Made by a program: the position numbers and the translations under genes. From contig NZ_OZ007039.1 in assembly GCF_963931675.1 (NCBI RefSeq), positions 2,021,806 through 2,085,805 of the forward strand: a stretch of DNA of 64,000 nt, read 5' to 3'. Below the pieces are notes generated by a model, which was not told the DNA's origin, made no database searches, and saw nothing but the letters and a program-made list of their open reading frames with translations. This DNA is from an uncultured Alistipes sp. (lineage in GTDB: Bacteria > Bacteroidota > Bacteroidia > Bacteroidales > Rikenellaceae). This document shows, piece by piece, positions 53,303-62,884 of the stretch (position 1 is its first letter; each line of letters opens with the position of its first letter).

Positions 53303-53509
53303 TAACGATGTTTTAACAGTTGGGTTAAGTTGATGATTCCAGACTGCATCTTGGACCGCTTGGGGCGGAATGAATCTTTCTCCCGGCGCGAACGGAAGAG
53401 ACGACAGGGCCATGCCGCTGTGTTTCATTCGTTGGTGTGTCAACGGATGCAGTGTGCGCAGTCCCGGGGGTGGCAGATGCCTGCCTGCGGAGTCCTTGGA
53501 TAGATACCG
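53303..53509 (+). promoter_or_regulatory. Structured leader of the purine operon
   Basis: About 200 bases before the terminator. Long-range pairing partners are visible: actgcat (53343-53349) with atgcagt (53447-53453), or gactgc (53342-53347) with gcagtc (53458-53463), which exclude each other; and a local hairpin attcgttg (53427-53434) with caacggat (53441-53448). No purine, ZTP, THF or other riboswitch class that I know fits. Confidence 0.5.
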
Positions 53510-53549
53510 GACCGCCATGACATGCGATGTCGTGGCGGTCTGTTTTTTT
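53510..53549 (+). terminator. Strong terminator in the purine operon leader
   Basis: Fourteen-pair stem gaccgccatgacat / atgtcgtggcggtc (one wobble), 3-base loop, then tg and seven T (53543-53549). It stands 34 bases before the purE ATG and no promoter follows it. Confidence 0.9.
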
Positions 53550-53583
53550 GATTTTCGAACAAATCTGTAAATTCGATAAGGCT

Positions 53584-54054
53584 ATGAAAGTAGGCGTTAT
53601 TATGGGCTCGGTGAGCGATTATGACGTGATGTCCGAAGCCGTTGCGATGCTCGAATCGTTCGGTGTGGAGTTTGAAAAACGGGTGGTCAGTGCCCACCGG
53701 ACTCCGGACCTGCTGTGCGAATATGCCAAGACGGCCAGGGAGCGCGGTATCGGCGTGATTATCGCCGGAGCGGGGGGTGCGGCGCACCTTCCGGGCATGG
53801 TGGCCTCGATGACGACGCTGCCGGTGGTGGGGGTTCCGGTGAAATCGCGGGCCCTGAACGGCCTGGATTCGCTGCTGTCGATCGTGCAGATGCCTGCGGG
53901 GGTTCCCGTGGCCACGACCGCAATCAACGGAGCCAAAAACGCCGCACTGATTGCCGTTTCGATCCTGGCGCTGCAGGACACGACGCTGGCGGCGAAGCTC
54001 GAAGCCTTCCGGGCCAAACAGACCGCCGATGTCCTGAAAGCCGAACTGAACTGA
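53584..54054 (+). CDS. purE: N5-carboxyaminoimidazole ribonucleotide mutase
   Basis: 156 residues from the ATG at 53584. Class I PurE motifs: [33 protein letters not shown] and [20 protein letters not shown]. It converts N5-CAIR to CAIR and works with PurK, encoded next. Its start is 34 bases after the terminator; the frame upstream runs through the terminator and is not coding. Confidence 0.95.
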   Translation: MKVGVIMGSVSDYDVMSEAVAMLESFGVEFEKRVVSAHRTPDLLCEYAKTARERGIGVIIAGAGGAAHLPGMVASMTTLPVVGVPVKSRALNGLDSLLSIVQMPAGVPVATTAINGAKNAALIAVSILALQDTTLAAKLEAFRAKQTADVLKAELN

Positions 54055-54059
54055 TCCGA

Positions 54060-54212
54060 GGGGGGGGGGAGACGCCAGATGGAGGAGAACAAGACCCGCG
54101 GGGAGGAGCAGGAGAAGTTGGAGATGGGACGACAGGAGGAGAACAAGACCCGTGGCGAGGAACAGGAGAAGTTGGAGATGGGGCAGGAGGAGAACCAGAC
54201 CCGCGGAGAGAC
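54060..54212. repeat. G10 tract and 51/54-base tandem repeat between purE and purK
   Basis: Ten G at 54060-54069 are followed by three tandem copies of a unit starting gaggagaac (54082, 54136, 54187; periods 54 and 51). All periods are multiples of three and the repeat is open in the purK frame, encoding EENKTRGEEQEKLEMG-like units, but no family feature supports translation. Confidence 0.8.
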
Positions 54213-54237
54213 GGGAACAACGAAAAGTCCGGAAAAG

Positions 54238-55329
54238 ATGAAGACCATTGGAATTATCGGAGGCGGACAGCTGGGGCTGATGATCGCCGAACAGGCCCAT
54301 GTGCTGGGCGTGCGGGCTGTGGCCCTCGACCCGGCGCCGGATGCTCCGGCCTTCCGGGTTTGCGACGACCATATCGTGGCAGCCTACGACGATGCCGCGG
54401 CGCTCGAACGGTTGTGCCGCATGAGCGACGTGGTGACCTACGAATTCGAGAACGTTCCGGGCGAGATCCTGATCCCGCTGTGCGGGAAATACAACATCCC
54501 GCAGGGTTATAAACCGCTCTATGATTCGCAGGACCGTCTGCGCGAAAAGACGAATGCCCGCAACCACGGATTGCAAACTCCGGGTTTTGCGGCCGCGGAT
54601 GATGAAACGTCGCTGCGGGCCGCGGTGCGCGAACTGGGCCTCCCGGCGGTACTGAAGACCCGCACGCTGGGCTACGACGGCCACGGACAGTTGGTCCTGA
54701 AGAGCGAGGCCGATATCGAACGGGCATTGCCGCTGCTGACGGTCCCATGCATTCTGGAGGAGTTCATCCCGTTCGACTCGGAAGCGAGCATCGTGATGGT
54801 GGCCGACAAGGAGCATGTGGTGAGCTTCCCCGTGGGTCGGAACATCCACCGCGACGGCATTCTCGACCTGTCGATCGTCCCGGCGGCGGCCGACGCGGAG
54901 GTGTTGGCGCGGATGAAGGCGCAGAGCGAGCACTTCATGCGTTCGTGCGGTTACGAAGGCATCCTCGCCATCGAGTACTTCATCCGGGGCGGGGAGATCT
55001 ACTTCAACGAGATGGCGCCGCGCCCCCACAACTCGGGCCACTACACGATTGAGGGGTGCACGACGAACCAGTTCCGCGAACTGGTGCGTTATTTGATCGG
55101 CGAGCCGTTGCAGGAACCGCGGCTGGTGGCCCCGACGGTGATGAAGAACATCCTGGGCCAGGACCTCGAAGCGGCGCGGGCCGTGGCGCGGGAGGGCCGT
55201 CCGGACACCTACGTCCATATCTACGGCAAGACGGAGAGCCGTCCGAAGCGCAAGATGGGCCATATTACCTTCGTCGGAATAACGGGCGAGGAGTACGAGC
55301 GGCAGTGGGCCGGCCGTTTCGTGAAATGA
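54238..55329 (+). CDS. purK: N5-carboxyaminoimidazole ribonucleotide synthase
   Basis: 363 residues from the ATG at 54238 (MKTIGIIGGGQLG), the usual start; the frame extends 53 codons upstream through a tandem repeat of charged residues that homologues lack. ATP-grasp features: TRTLGYDGHGQ, CILEEFIPFDSEASIV, EMAPRPHNSGHYT. It carboxylates aminoimidazole ribonucleotide with bicarbonate and ATP. Follows purE and precedes purL by 28 bases. Confidence 0.94.
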   Translation: MKTIGIIGGGQLGLMIAEQAHVLGVRAVALDPAPDAPAFRVCDDHIVAAYDDAAALERLCRMSDVVTYEFENVPGEILIPLCGKYNIPQGYKPLYDSQDRLREKTNARNHGLQTPGFAAADDETSLRAAVRELGLPAVLKTRTLGYDGHGQLVLKSEADIERALPLLTVPCILEEFIPFDSEASIVMVADKEHVVSFPVGRNIHRDGILDLSIVPAAADAEVLARMKAQSEHFMRSCGYEGILAIEYFIRGGEIYFNEMAPRPHNSGHYTIEGCTTNQFRELVRYLIGEPLQEPRLVAPTVMKNILGQDLEAARAVAREGRPDTYVHIYGKTESRPKRKMGHITFVGITGEEYERQWAGRFVK

Positions 55330-55357
55330 ACATAGAGCAAGACAAACCACACAATAA

Positions 55358-58300
55358 ATGAACACGACCAACTATCGTATTTTCGTCGAGAAACTGCCGC
55401 GCTTCCGGGTGGAGGCGGAGAGTCTTCGGCGCGAACTGAACACGAATCTGAACCTCACGCTGCGCGAACTGCGCCTGCTGAACATCTACGATCTGTTCGG
55501 CTTCACGGAGGAGCTGCTCGAAAAGAGCCGTTACACGGTCTTCGGCGAAGTGGTGACCGATGAGGTGAGCGATACGTGCGACCTTGCGGGCCGCAAATAC
55601 ATCGCTGTGGAGTGCCTGCCCGGGCAGTTCGACCAGCGGGCCGCTTCGGCGGTGGACTGCGTGCGGCTGATCGACCCCGAGGCGCAGGTGAACATCCGCT
55701 CGGCCAAGCTGCTGTTGTTCGATGACAGCGTGACCGAAGAGGAGCTGGCCCGGATCCGCCACTACTATATCAACGCCGTGGAGTCGCGCGAAAAGGACCT
55801 TTCGGTGCTGACGGACATGGAGCAGGCCGAGGTGAAGCCGGTCCAGGTGCTGGAGGGATTTCGGGAGATGAAGGACGACGAGTTGGAGCCTTACTGCAAG
55901 CGGATGGGACTGGCGATGAATGCCGACGACCTCTACGAAGTGGTGAAATACTTCCGCGGGGAGGGGCGCGATCCCTTCGAGACGGAGCTGCGCATTCTGG
56001 ATACCTACTGGAGCGACCACTGCCGCCATACGACCTTCACGACCGAACTCGAAGGGATTACGGTCGAGGAGTCGTTCGTGAAGGAGGAGATCGAGGATTC
56101 GCTGGCCCTGTACCTGCGGATCCGCCGCGAACTGGGCCGCGAGCACAAGAGCATCTGCCTGATGGACATGGCGACGATCGGAGCCCGCTACCTGAAGCAG
56201 AAGGGGCTGCTGGACGATCTGGAGGTCTCGGAGGAGAACAACGCCTGCTCGATCTACGTGGATGTTGACGTGGACGGCGGGACGGAACGGTGGTTGCTGC
56301 AGTTCAAGAACGAGACGCACAACCACCCGACGGAGATCGAACCCTTCGGCGGTGCGTCGACCTGCCTCGGAGGTGCGATCCGCGACCCGCTGTCGGGTCG
56401 CAGCTACGTCTACCAGGCGATGCGCGTGACGGGCGCCGGGAACATCTACCTGCCGGTTTCGGAGACGCTTCCCGGGAAACTGCCGCAGAGCGTCATCTCG
56501 AAGAAGGCCGCGGCTGGTTATTCGAGCTACGGCAACCAGATCGGCCTGGCGACGACGCACGTGCGCGAAATCTACCACGCGGATTACGTGGCCAAGCGAC
56601 TGGAGGTCGGGGCCGTGGTCGGGGCCGTAAAGGCGGAGAACGTGCGGCGCGAACGCCCGGCTCCGGGGGACAAGATCATCATGTTCGGCGGCCGGACGGG
56701 CCGCGACGGCATCGGCGGAGCGACGGGTTCGTCGAAGGAGCACGATGCCAGGTCGCTGGAGACGTGCGGCAGCGAGGTGCAGAAGGGCAACGCTCCCGAG
56801 GAGCGGAAACTCGAGCGGCTGTTCCGCCGCCCGGAGGTGACGCGCCTCGTCAAGAAATCGAACGACTTCGGCGCGGGCGGCGTGAGCGTGGCGATCGGCG
56901 AGCTGGCCGACGGCCTGGACATCTACCTCGACCGGGTGAAGACGAAATACAGCGGCCTGAACTCCACGGAGCTGGCGATCAGCGAGTCGCAGGAGCGCAT
57001 GTCGGTGGTCGTGGAGGCCGGGGACATGGAGGAGTTCATGGGTTACTGCCGCGAGGAGAATATCGAGGCGGTTCACGTGGCCGACGTGACGGATACGGCG
57101 CGGATGCGGATGTTCAAGGGCGACCGGAAGGTCGTGGACCTGAGCCGTGCGTTCATCGACAGCGCCGGTGCGAAGCACTACGCCGAGGCGAAGATCGGCG
57201 GGGTGGAGAACCGCAACCCCTTCGAACGGACGGTCGCGGGTGCCACGGCGTCCGAACGCTTTGCCAATAACCTGAAGGATGACAACGTGGTTTCGCAGCG
57301 GGGTCTGATCGAGATGTTCGACTCGACGATCGGCCGCTCGACGGTGCTGATGCCCTTCGGCGGGCGGACGCAGCGCAGCGAGACGCAGGTTTCGGTGCAG
57401 AAGCTCCCGACGGACGGCTATACGGATACGGCCAGTGTGATGGCCTTCGGCTACAACCCCTTCGTGGCGAAGTGGAGCCCCTACCACGGGGCGGCCTACG
57501 CCGTGGTGGAGGCTGCGGCGAAGGTCGTGGCGTCGGGCGCCCGCTACGAGCGGATGCGCTATTCGTACCAGGAGTACTTCGAGCGCATGACCCGGGATGC
57601 CGAGTCGTGGGGCAAGCCGCTGAGCGCGCTGCTCGGAGCGCTGAAGATGCAGGTCGAGCTGGGCCTTCCGTCGATCGGCGGCAAGGACTCGATGTCGGGC
57701 ACGTTCCAGCATATCAACGTGCCGCCGATGCTGATGGCTTTCGGCATCACTACGGTCGACGCGCGGAGGGTGATCTCCACCGACCTGAAGGGGGCCGGAC
57801 ACCGGTTGTACCTCGTGCGCCACACGCCGCGTGAGAACTGGATGCCCGATACGGCGCAGTTGAAGGAGAACTTCACGTTCGTGAGCGACCGGATCGCTGA
57901 AGGAAAGATCCTTGCGGCGTGGTCCGTGGGCTTCGGCGGCGTGGCCGAAGGCGTGGCGAAGATGGCCTTCGGAAACGGCATCGGCGTGGAGGTCGAGATG
58001 GAGGAGTCGAAACTCTACGACTACGCCTACGGTTCGATCCTCGTGGAGTGCGAGGGGACGCTGGAGTATCCGCGTGCGGAGCTTGTGGGCTTCACGGTGG
58101 CCGACGCGGCGGTGACGCTCGGCGGCGTGCGGATGCCGCTCGACGAGCTCTACCGGGCCAATACCGAGCGTTTTGCGGCCGTCTACCCGGACAAGGGCAT
58201 GAACTCGGCCGAGGTAATGGCCTCGCAGCCGGCGGAGAAGCGCTTCACCTATCCGGGCGAGGCCGTCGAGCACCCGCTGGTCTACATTCCGGTCTTCCCC

Positions 58301-59071
58301 GGCACGAACTGCGACTACGATACGGCGAAGGCGTTCCGCCGGGCCGGCGCCGAGGTGGAGATGAGCGTGCTGTGCAACATCGCGGGGGATGACATCCTGC
58401 GTTCGATCGCCGAGATGAAGGAGCACATCCGCCGGGCGCACATCTTCGTGTTGAGCGGCGGCTTCTCCTCGGGCGACGAACCCGACGGAAGCGCCAAGTT
58501 CATCGTCAACGTCTTGAACAACAGGGATATCATGACGGAGATCCACGCGCTGCTGGACCGCGGCGGCCTGATTCTGGGCATCTGCAACGGATTCCAGGCG
58601 CTGGTCAAGTCGGGCCTGCTGCCCTACGGTCGCTTGGGCATGGTCACGAAGGAGTCCCCGACGCTGTTCCGCAACGACATCAACCGCCACATCTCGCAGA
58701 TCGTAACGACGCGCGTGGCCTCGACCAACTCGCCGTGGCTGTCGTCGTTCCGCGTCGGCGACCTCCACTCGATCGCCGTCAGCCACGGTGAAGGGAAGTT
58801 CGTGGTGAGCGAAGAGCTGGCCCACGAACTGTTCGCGGCGGGTCAGGTGGCCTTCCAGTACGCCGACGCCGAGGGGAGTCCCACGGCCGAGGCTCCGTAC
58901 AACCCCAACGGTTCGTCGTATGCCATCGAGGGCATCGTCTCGAAGAACGGCCAGATCCTCGGCAAGATGGGCCACACGGAACGCTGGGAGGAGAACCTCT
59001 TCAAGAACATCGCCGGCAACAAGCAGCAGTCGCTCTTCGAGAACGCCGTGGCCTATTTCCGGAAAAAATAA
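55358..59071 (+). CDS. purL: Phosphoribosylformylglycinamidine synthase, large single-chain type
   Basis: 1237 residues. An N-terminal PurS-like domain, a linker with DTYWSDHCRHTTF, two AIRS-like halves (HNHPTEIEPFGGASTC and GGKDSMSGTF), then a C-terminal glutaminase with the nucleophile in ICNGFQALVKSGLLP. It makes FGAM from FGAR, glutamine and ATP. The single-chain form is the one found in Proteobacteria and Bacteroidetes. Confidence 0.95.
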   Translation: MNTTNYRIFVEKLPRFRVEAESLRRELNTNLNLTLRELRLLNIYDLFGFTEELLEKSRYTVFGEVVTDEVSDTCDLAGRKYIAVECLPGQFDQRAASAVDCVRLIDPEAQVNIRSAKLLLFDDSVTEEELARIRHYYINAVESREKDLSVLTDMEQAEVKPVQVLEGFREMKDDELEPYCKRMGLAMNADDLYEVVKYFRGEGRDPFETELRILDTYWSDHCRHTTFTTELEGITVEESFVKEEIEDSLALYLRIRRELGREHKSICLMDMATIGARYLKQKGLLDDLEVSEENNACSIYVDVDVDGGTERWLLQFKNETHNHPTEIEPFGGASTCLGGAIRDPLSGRSYVYQAMRVTGAGNIYLPVSETLPGKLPQSVISKKAAAGYSSYGNQIGLATTHVREIYHADYVAKRLEVGAVVGAVKAENVRRERPAPGDKIIMFGGRTGRDGIGGATGSSKEHDARSLETCGSEVQKGNAPEERKLERLFRRPEVTRLVKKSNDFGAGGVSVAIGELADGLDIYLDRVKTKYSGLNSTELAISESQERMSVVVEAGDMEEFMGYCREENIEAVHVADVTDTARMRMFKGDRKVVDLSRAFIDSAGAKHYAEAKIGGVENRNPFERTVAGATASERFANNLKDDNVVSQRGLIEMFDSTIGRSTVLMPFGGRTQRSETQVSVQKLPTDGYTDTASVMAFGYNPFVAKWSPYHGAAYAVVEAAAKVVASGARYERMRYSYQEYFERMTRDAESWGKPLSALLGALKMQVELGLPSIGGKDSMSGTFQHINVPPMLMAFGITTVDARRVISTDLKGAGHRLYLVRHTPRENWMPDTAQLKENFTFVSDRIAEGKILAAWSVGFGGVAEGVAKMAFGNGIGVEVEMEESKLYDYAYGSILVECEGTLEYPRAELVGFTVADAAVTLGGVRMPLDELYRANTERFAAVYPDKGMNSAEVMASQPAEKRFTYPGEAVEHPLVYIPVFPGTNCDYDTAKAFRRAGAEVEMSVLCNIAGDDILRSIAEMKEHIRRAHIFVLSGGFSSGDEPDGSAKFIVNVLNNRDIMTEIHALLDRGGLILGICNGFQALVKSGLLPYGRLGMVTKESPTLFRNDINRHISQIVTTRVASTNSPWLSSFRVGDLHSIAVSHGEGKFVVSEELAHELFAAGQVAFQYADAEGSPTAEAPYNPNGSSYAIEGIVSKNGQILGKMGHTERWEENLFKNIAGNKQQSLFENAVAYFRKK

Positions 59072-59107
59072 TTGCGCGATAACAGCATAACAGCAAGATA
59101 CGACTTC

Positions 59108-59824
59108 ATGAAACAGCTCGAAATGCTCTACGAGGGCAAAGCCAAGCAGGTATTCCGAACGGATGATCCCGAACGGATCATCATCCGCTACAAGGATAGC
59201 GCCACGGCTTTCAACAACATCAAGAAGGCTACGATCGAGAACAAGGGGGTGCTGAACAACGCCATTTCGTCGATTATTTTCCAGGAGTTGGAGAAGGCCG
59301 GGGTGAAGACCCATTATATCGAGACGCTCAACGACCGCGACCAGTTGTGCCGCAAGGTGTCGATCATTCCGCTGGAGGTGATCGTGCGTAACGTCATCGC
59401 CGGTTCGATGGCCCATCGCCTGGGCATCGAGGAGGGCACGCAGCCCGCGAACACGATTTTCGACATCTGCTACAAGCGGGACGAACTGGGCGATCCGCTC
59501 ATCAACGACCACCATGCCGTGGCGCTGGGGGTGGTGACCTACCAGGAGCTGGAGCGGATCTACGGGATGGCGGCACGGATCAACGGGGTTCTCAAATCGC
59601 TGTTCGCCCGGATGAACATCACGCTGGTGGACTTCAAGATCGAGTTCGGCCGCACGTCGGACGGCGAGATCGTGCTGGCCGACGAGGTGTCGCCGGACAC
59701 GTGCCGTCTGTGGGACATGACCACGGGCGAACGGCTCGACAAGGACCGTTTCCGCCGCGATCTGGGACGTGTGCGTGAGGCTTACGAGGAGATTTTGGCA
59801 CGTTTGAAGAAAATTACCGAATAA
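59108..59824 (+). CDS. purC: SAICAR synthase
   Basis: 238 residues from the ATG at 59108 ([16 protein letters not shown]); a TTG 36 bases upstream opens the frame but lies right after the purL stop. Family motifs: [34 protein letters not shown] and [14 protein letters not shown]. It joins aspartate to CAIR. It ends 1 base before purF. Confidence 0.94.
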   Translation: MKQLEMLYEGKAKQVFRTDDPERIIIRYKDSATAFNNIKKATIENKGVLNNAISSIIFQELEKAGVKTHYIETLNDRDQLCRKVSIIPLEVIVRNVIAGSMAHRLGIEEGTQPANTIFDICYKRDELGDPLINDHHAVALGVVTYQELERIYGMAARINGVLKSLFARMNITLVDFKIEFGRTSDGEIVLADEVSPDTCRLWDMTTGERLDKDRFRRDLGRVREAYEEILARLKKITE

Positions 59825-59825
59825 G

Positions 59826-61250
59826 ATGATGAGGGAAGAAGAGGTAATCCGCGACCGTGAGTTGCACGAGGAGTGCGGAGTTTTCGGCATCTACGGGGTG
59901 CCCGGGGCCGCATCGCTGGCCTATTACGGGCTGCACGCCCTGCAGCATCGCGGACAGGAGGGCGCCGGAATCGTTTCGGTCGACGAGAAGGGCACGTTCC
60001 GACGCATCAAGGGCAGCGGTCTGGTGACGGAGGTCTTCAACGAGGAGAAACTCGCCACGTTGAAGGGCTCGATGGCCATCGGCCACGTCCGCTACACGAC
60101 GGCCGGAGGCGGCGGGGTGGAGAACATCCAGCCGTTCCTGTTCCGTCACAATACGGGCGATTTCGCCCTGGCGCACAACGGCAACATCGTCAATTCGGCC
60201 CTGTTGCGCGAGTATCTCGAAAACCGGGGCAGCCTTTTCCAGTCGACCTCGGACAGCGAGATCCTGGCCCACCTGATCAAGAAGGAGACACGCTACCACG
60301 ACCGGCCGCGCATCTTTTCGATCATCGATGCGCTGAACATGCTGGAGGGGGCCTTCGCCTTCCTGATCATGACGGCCAACCGCATCTACGCCTGCCGGGA
60401 CAAGTACGGGCTGCGTCCGTTGTCGATCGGGCGTCTGGGCGACGGATGGGTGGTTTCGAGCGAGACGTGCGCCTTCGACGTCCTGGGTGCGGAGTTCGTG
60501 CGCGACGTCGAGCCGGGCGAGATCGTCACGATCGACCGCCAGGGGATCCGCAGCCGCGACTATTCGCAGTACAAGCGCCACGAGATGTGCTCGATGGAGT
60601 ACATCTACTTCGCGCGTCCGGACAGCGACATCGAGGGGTGCAACGTCCACGCCTACCGCAAGGAGTCGGGGCGTCTGCTCTGCCAGGAGTCCCCGGCTGA
60701 TGCCGACATCGTGGTCGGCGTTCCGGATTCGAGTCTGAGCGCCGCGATGGGTTATGCCGAGGAGAGCGGCCTGCCCTATGAAATGGGCCTGATCAAGAAC
60801 AAGTATATCGGCCGGACCTTTATCCAGCCGACGCAGGAGTTGCGCGAAAAGGGTGTTCGGATGAAGCTCTCGGCCGTGCGTTCGATCGTGCGGGGCAAGC
60901 GCGTGGTGCTGGTCGACGACTCGATCGTGCGGGGTACGACCTCGCGGCGCATCGTCACGATGCTCAAGGAGGCCGGGGCCACCGAGGTCCACGTGCGGAT
61001 CGCCAGCCCTCCGATGATCGGCCCCTGCTTCTACGGCGTCGACACGTCGACCTACGACGAGCTGATCTCGGCGCGCAAGAATGTCGAGGAGGTGCGTCAG
61101 GAGATCGGAGCCGATTCGCTGTCGTTCCTCTCTCCCGATTCGCTGCTGAAGGCCGGGAACCACAGCGAATTGTGCATGGCCTGCTTCACGGGATCGTATC
61201 CCACGGCCCTGTACCAGACGGTCGAGGAGGCCAACAAGGACAACAAATGA
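59826..61250 (+). CDS. purF: Amidophosphoribosyltransferase
   Basis: 474 residues with a 16-residue propeptide before the N-terminal nucleophile cysteine (C17 in EECGVFGIYG), as in Bacillus-type PurF. The glutaminase domain has ALQHRGQEGAGI and RYTTAGGGGVENIQP; the phosphoribosyltransferase domain has the PRPP motif VVLVDDSIVRGTTS. Cysteines in the C-terminal half (MCSMEYIYFARP, LCQES, LCMACFTG) suggest a 4Fe-4S cluster. First committed step of purine synthesis. Confidence 0.94.
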   Translation: MMREEEVIRDRELHEECGVFGIYGVPGAASLAYYGLHALQHRGQEGAGIVSVDEKGTFRRIKGSGLVTEVFNEEKLATLKGSMAIGHVRYTTAGGGGVENIQPFLFRHNTGDFALAHNGNIVNSALLREYLENRGSLFQSTSDSEILAHLIKKETRYHDRPRIFSIIDALNMLEGAFAFLIMTANRIYACRDKYGLRPLSIGRLGDGWVVSSETCAFDVLGAEFVRDVEPGEIVTIDRQGIRSRDYSQYKRHEMCSMEYIYFARPDSDIEGCNVHAYRKESGRLLCQESPADADIVVGVPDSSLSAAMGYAEESGLPYEMGLIKNKYIGRTFIQPTQELREKGVRMKLSAVRSIVRGKRVVLVDDSIVRGTTSRRIVTMLKEAGATEVHVRIASPPMIGPCFYGVDTSTYDELISARKNVEEVRQEIGADSLSFLSPDSLLKAGNHSELCMACFTGSYPTALYQTVEEANKDNK

Positions 61251-61277
61251 GTTAGGAATCTAAAACCCATAAATACT

Positions 61278-62303
61278 ATGGCTCAAAGTTATGAAAAGGC
61301 CGGTGTGAACCTCGAAGCCGGTTACGAAGTGGTGCGGCGCATCAAGAAGCACGTGGCTTCGACGGCCCGAACGGGCGTGATGGGCAATATCGGCGCTTTC
61401 GGCGGGATGTTCGACCTTTCGGCCCTGCAGGTGAAGGAACCGGTGCTGGTAAGCGGCACGGACGGCGTGGGTACGAAACTCAAGCTGGCCTTCCAGATGG
61501 ACAAACACGATACGATCGGCATCGATGCCGTGGCGATGTGCGTGAACGACGTGCTGGCACAGGGTGCCGAACCGCTGCTGTTCCTCGACTACGTGGCCGT
61601 GGGGCACAACGTGCCGCAGAAGATCGAGGCCATCGTGGCGGGCGTGGCCGAAGGGTGCCGCCAGGCGGGTTGCGCGCTGGTGGGCGGAGAGACGGCCGAG
61701 ATGCCGGGCATGTATGCCGACGGGGAGTACGACATTGCCGGATTCACGGTGGGCGTGGTCGAGAAGTCGAAGCTGATCGACGGCTCGAAGGTCCGCACGG
61801 GTGACGTGCTGGTGGGCATTGCGTCGAGCGGCGTCCACTCGAACGGCTTCAGCCTCGTGCGCAAGATCGTGGCCGACAACTATTTCGACCTGCACCGCAG
61901 CTATCCCGAACTGTCGAACAAACTTCTGGGCGAGGTGCTGCTCACGCCGACGAAGATCTACGTGAAACAGGTCCTCGAAGTGATCCGCCAGTGCGACGTC
62001 CACGGCATCAGCCACATCACGGGCGGCGGCTTCGACGAGAACATCCCGCGTATCCTGCACGAAGGGCAGGGGCTGGAGATCGAGGAGGGCTCGTGGGAGA
62101 TCCTGCCGGTGTTCCGCTTCCTGGAGAAGTACGGCAAGGTGGCGCACCGCGAGATGTTCAACATCTTCAACATGGGTATCGGCATGGTCATCGCGCTGGA
62201 CGCCGCGGAGGCTCCGAAAGCCATCGAGATCCTTCAGGCACAGGGCGAACGCGCCTCGGTCATCGGACGTGTCACGGACACCGGGAGTGTCGTCATCCGA
62301 TAG
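61278..62303 (+). CDS. purM: Phosphoribosylformylglycinamidine cyclo-ligase
   Basis: 341 residues of AIR synthase fold: [47 protein letters not shown] and the late [13 protein letters not shown]. It closes the imidazole ring to AIR. Start at 61278 ([17 protein letters not shown]). purN begins 4 bases after its stop. Confidence 0.95.
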   Translation: MAQSYEKAGVNLEAGYEVVRRIKKHVASTARTGVMGNIGAFGGMFDLSALQVKEPVLVSGTDGVGTKLKLAFQMDKHDTIGIDAVAMCVNDVLAQGAEPLLFLDYVAVGHNVPQKIEAIVAGVAEGCRQAGCALVGGETAEMPGMYADGEYDIAGFTVGVVEKSKLIDGSKVRTGDVLVGIASSGVHSNGFSLVRKIVADNYFDLHRSYPELSNKLLGEVLLTPTKIYVKQVLEVIRQCDVHGISHITGGGFDENIPRILHEGQGLEIEEGSWEILPVFRFLEKYGKVAHREMFNIFNMGIGMVIALDAAEAPKAIEILQAQGERASVIGRVTDTGSVVIR

Positions 62304-62307
62304 GGCC

Positions 62308-62880
62308 ATGCACCGTCTTGCAGTCTTCGCCAGCGGCAACGGCACGAACTTCGAGGCCATCGTAACGGCCTGCGAGCGGGGCGAGTTGTCCGCGGAGGTG
62401 GTGCTGATGGTCTGCGACAAACCCGGGGCGCGGGTCATCGAACGGGCCCGGAACCACGGTGTCGTGACCTTCGCCTTCGCCCCGAAGGAGTACGCCTCGA
62501 AGGCCGACTACGAACGGGAGATCGTCGCGCGGCTGGATGCCGCCGGGGTCGAACTGGTCTGTCTGGCCGGTTACATGCGGATCGTGGGCGATGTGCTGCT
62601 GGGAGCCTATGCGGGGCGGATCATCAACATCCACCCCTCGCTGCTGCCGGCCTTCCGCGGTGCCCATGCCATCGAACAGGCCCTGGAGTACGGCGTCAAG
62701 GTCTTCGGCGTGACGATCCATTACGTCGATGCCGAACTCGACGGCGGGCGGATCATCGCCCAGCGCGCCTTCCCCTACGAGGGGCACGACATCGAGGAGC
62801 TGGAGCCGATGATCCATGCGGTGGAATATCCGCTTTATGTCGAAACGATTGGTAAATTATTGAACGCAAAAAAAGAATAG
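62308..62880 (+). CDS. purN: Phosphoribosylglycinamide formyltransferase
   Basis: 190 residues from the ATG at 62308 ([19 protein letters not shown]). The formyl-tetrahydrofolate site shows [20 protein letters not shown] with the catalytic Asn-His, and [15 protein letters not shown] with the catalytic Asp. It formylates GAR. The frame upstream overlaps purM and is not needed. Confidence 0.94.
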   Translation: MHRLAVFASGNGTNFEAIVTACERGELSAEVVLMVCDKPGARVIERARNHGVVTFAFAPKEYASKADYEREIVARLDAAGVELVCLAGYMRIVGDVLLGAYAGRIINIHPSLLPAFRGAHAIEQALEYGVKVFGVTIHYVDAELDGGRIIAQRAFPYEGHDIEELEPMIHAVEYPLYVETIGKLLNAKKE

Positions 62881-62884
62881 CAAC

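Noticed and set aside
53370..53570. A 66-codon frame in the purine leader as a leader peptide
   Set aside because: It reads through both arms of the terminator and its stop lies beyond it, so a pyrBI-like mechanism does not fit; no conserved motif.
54079..54237. A 53-residue N-terminal extension as part of PurK
   Set aside because: The usual PurK start is at 54238 and the extension is a tandem DNA repeat; it is kept as a finding but not as coding sequence.
55265..59890. A 1541-codon minus-strand open frame opposite purL and purC
   Set aside because: It is rich in Arg, His and Leu without domains, and purL and purC on the other strand are unmistakable.
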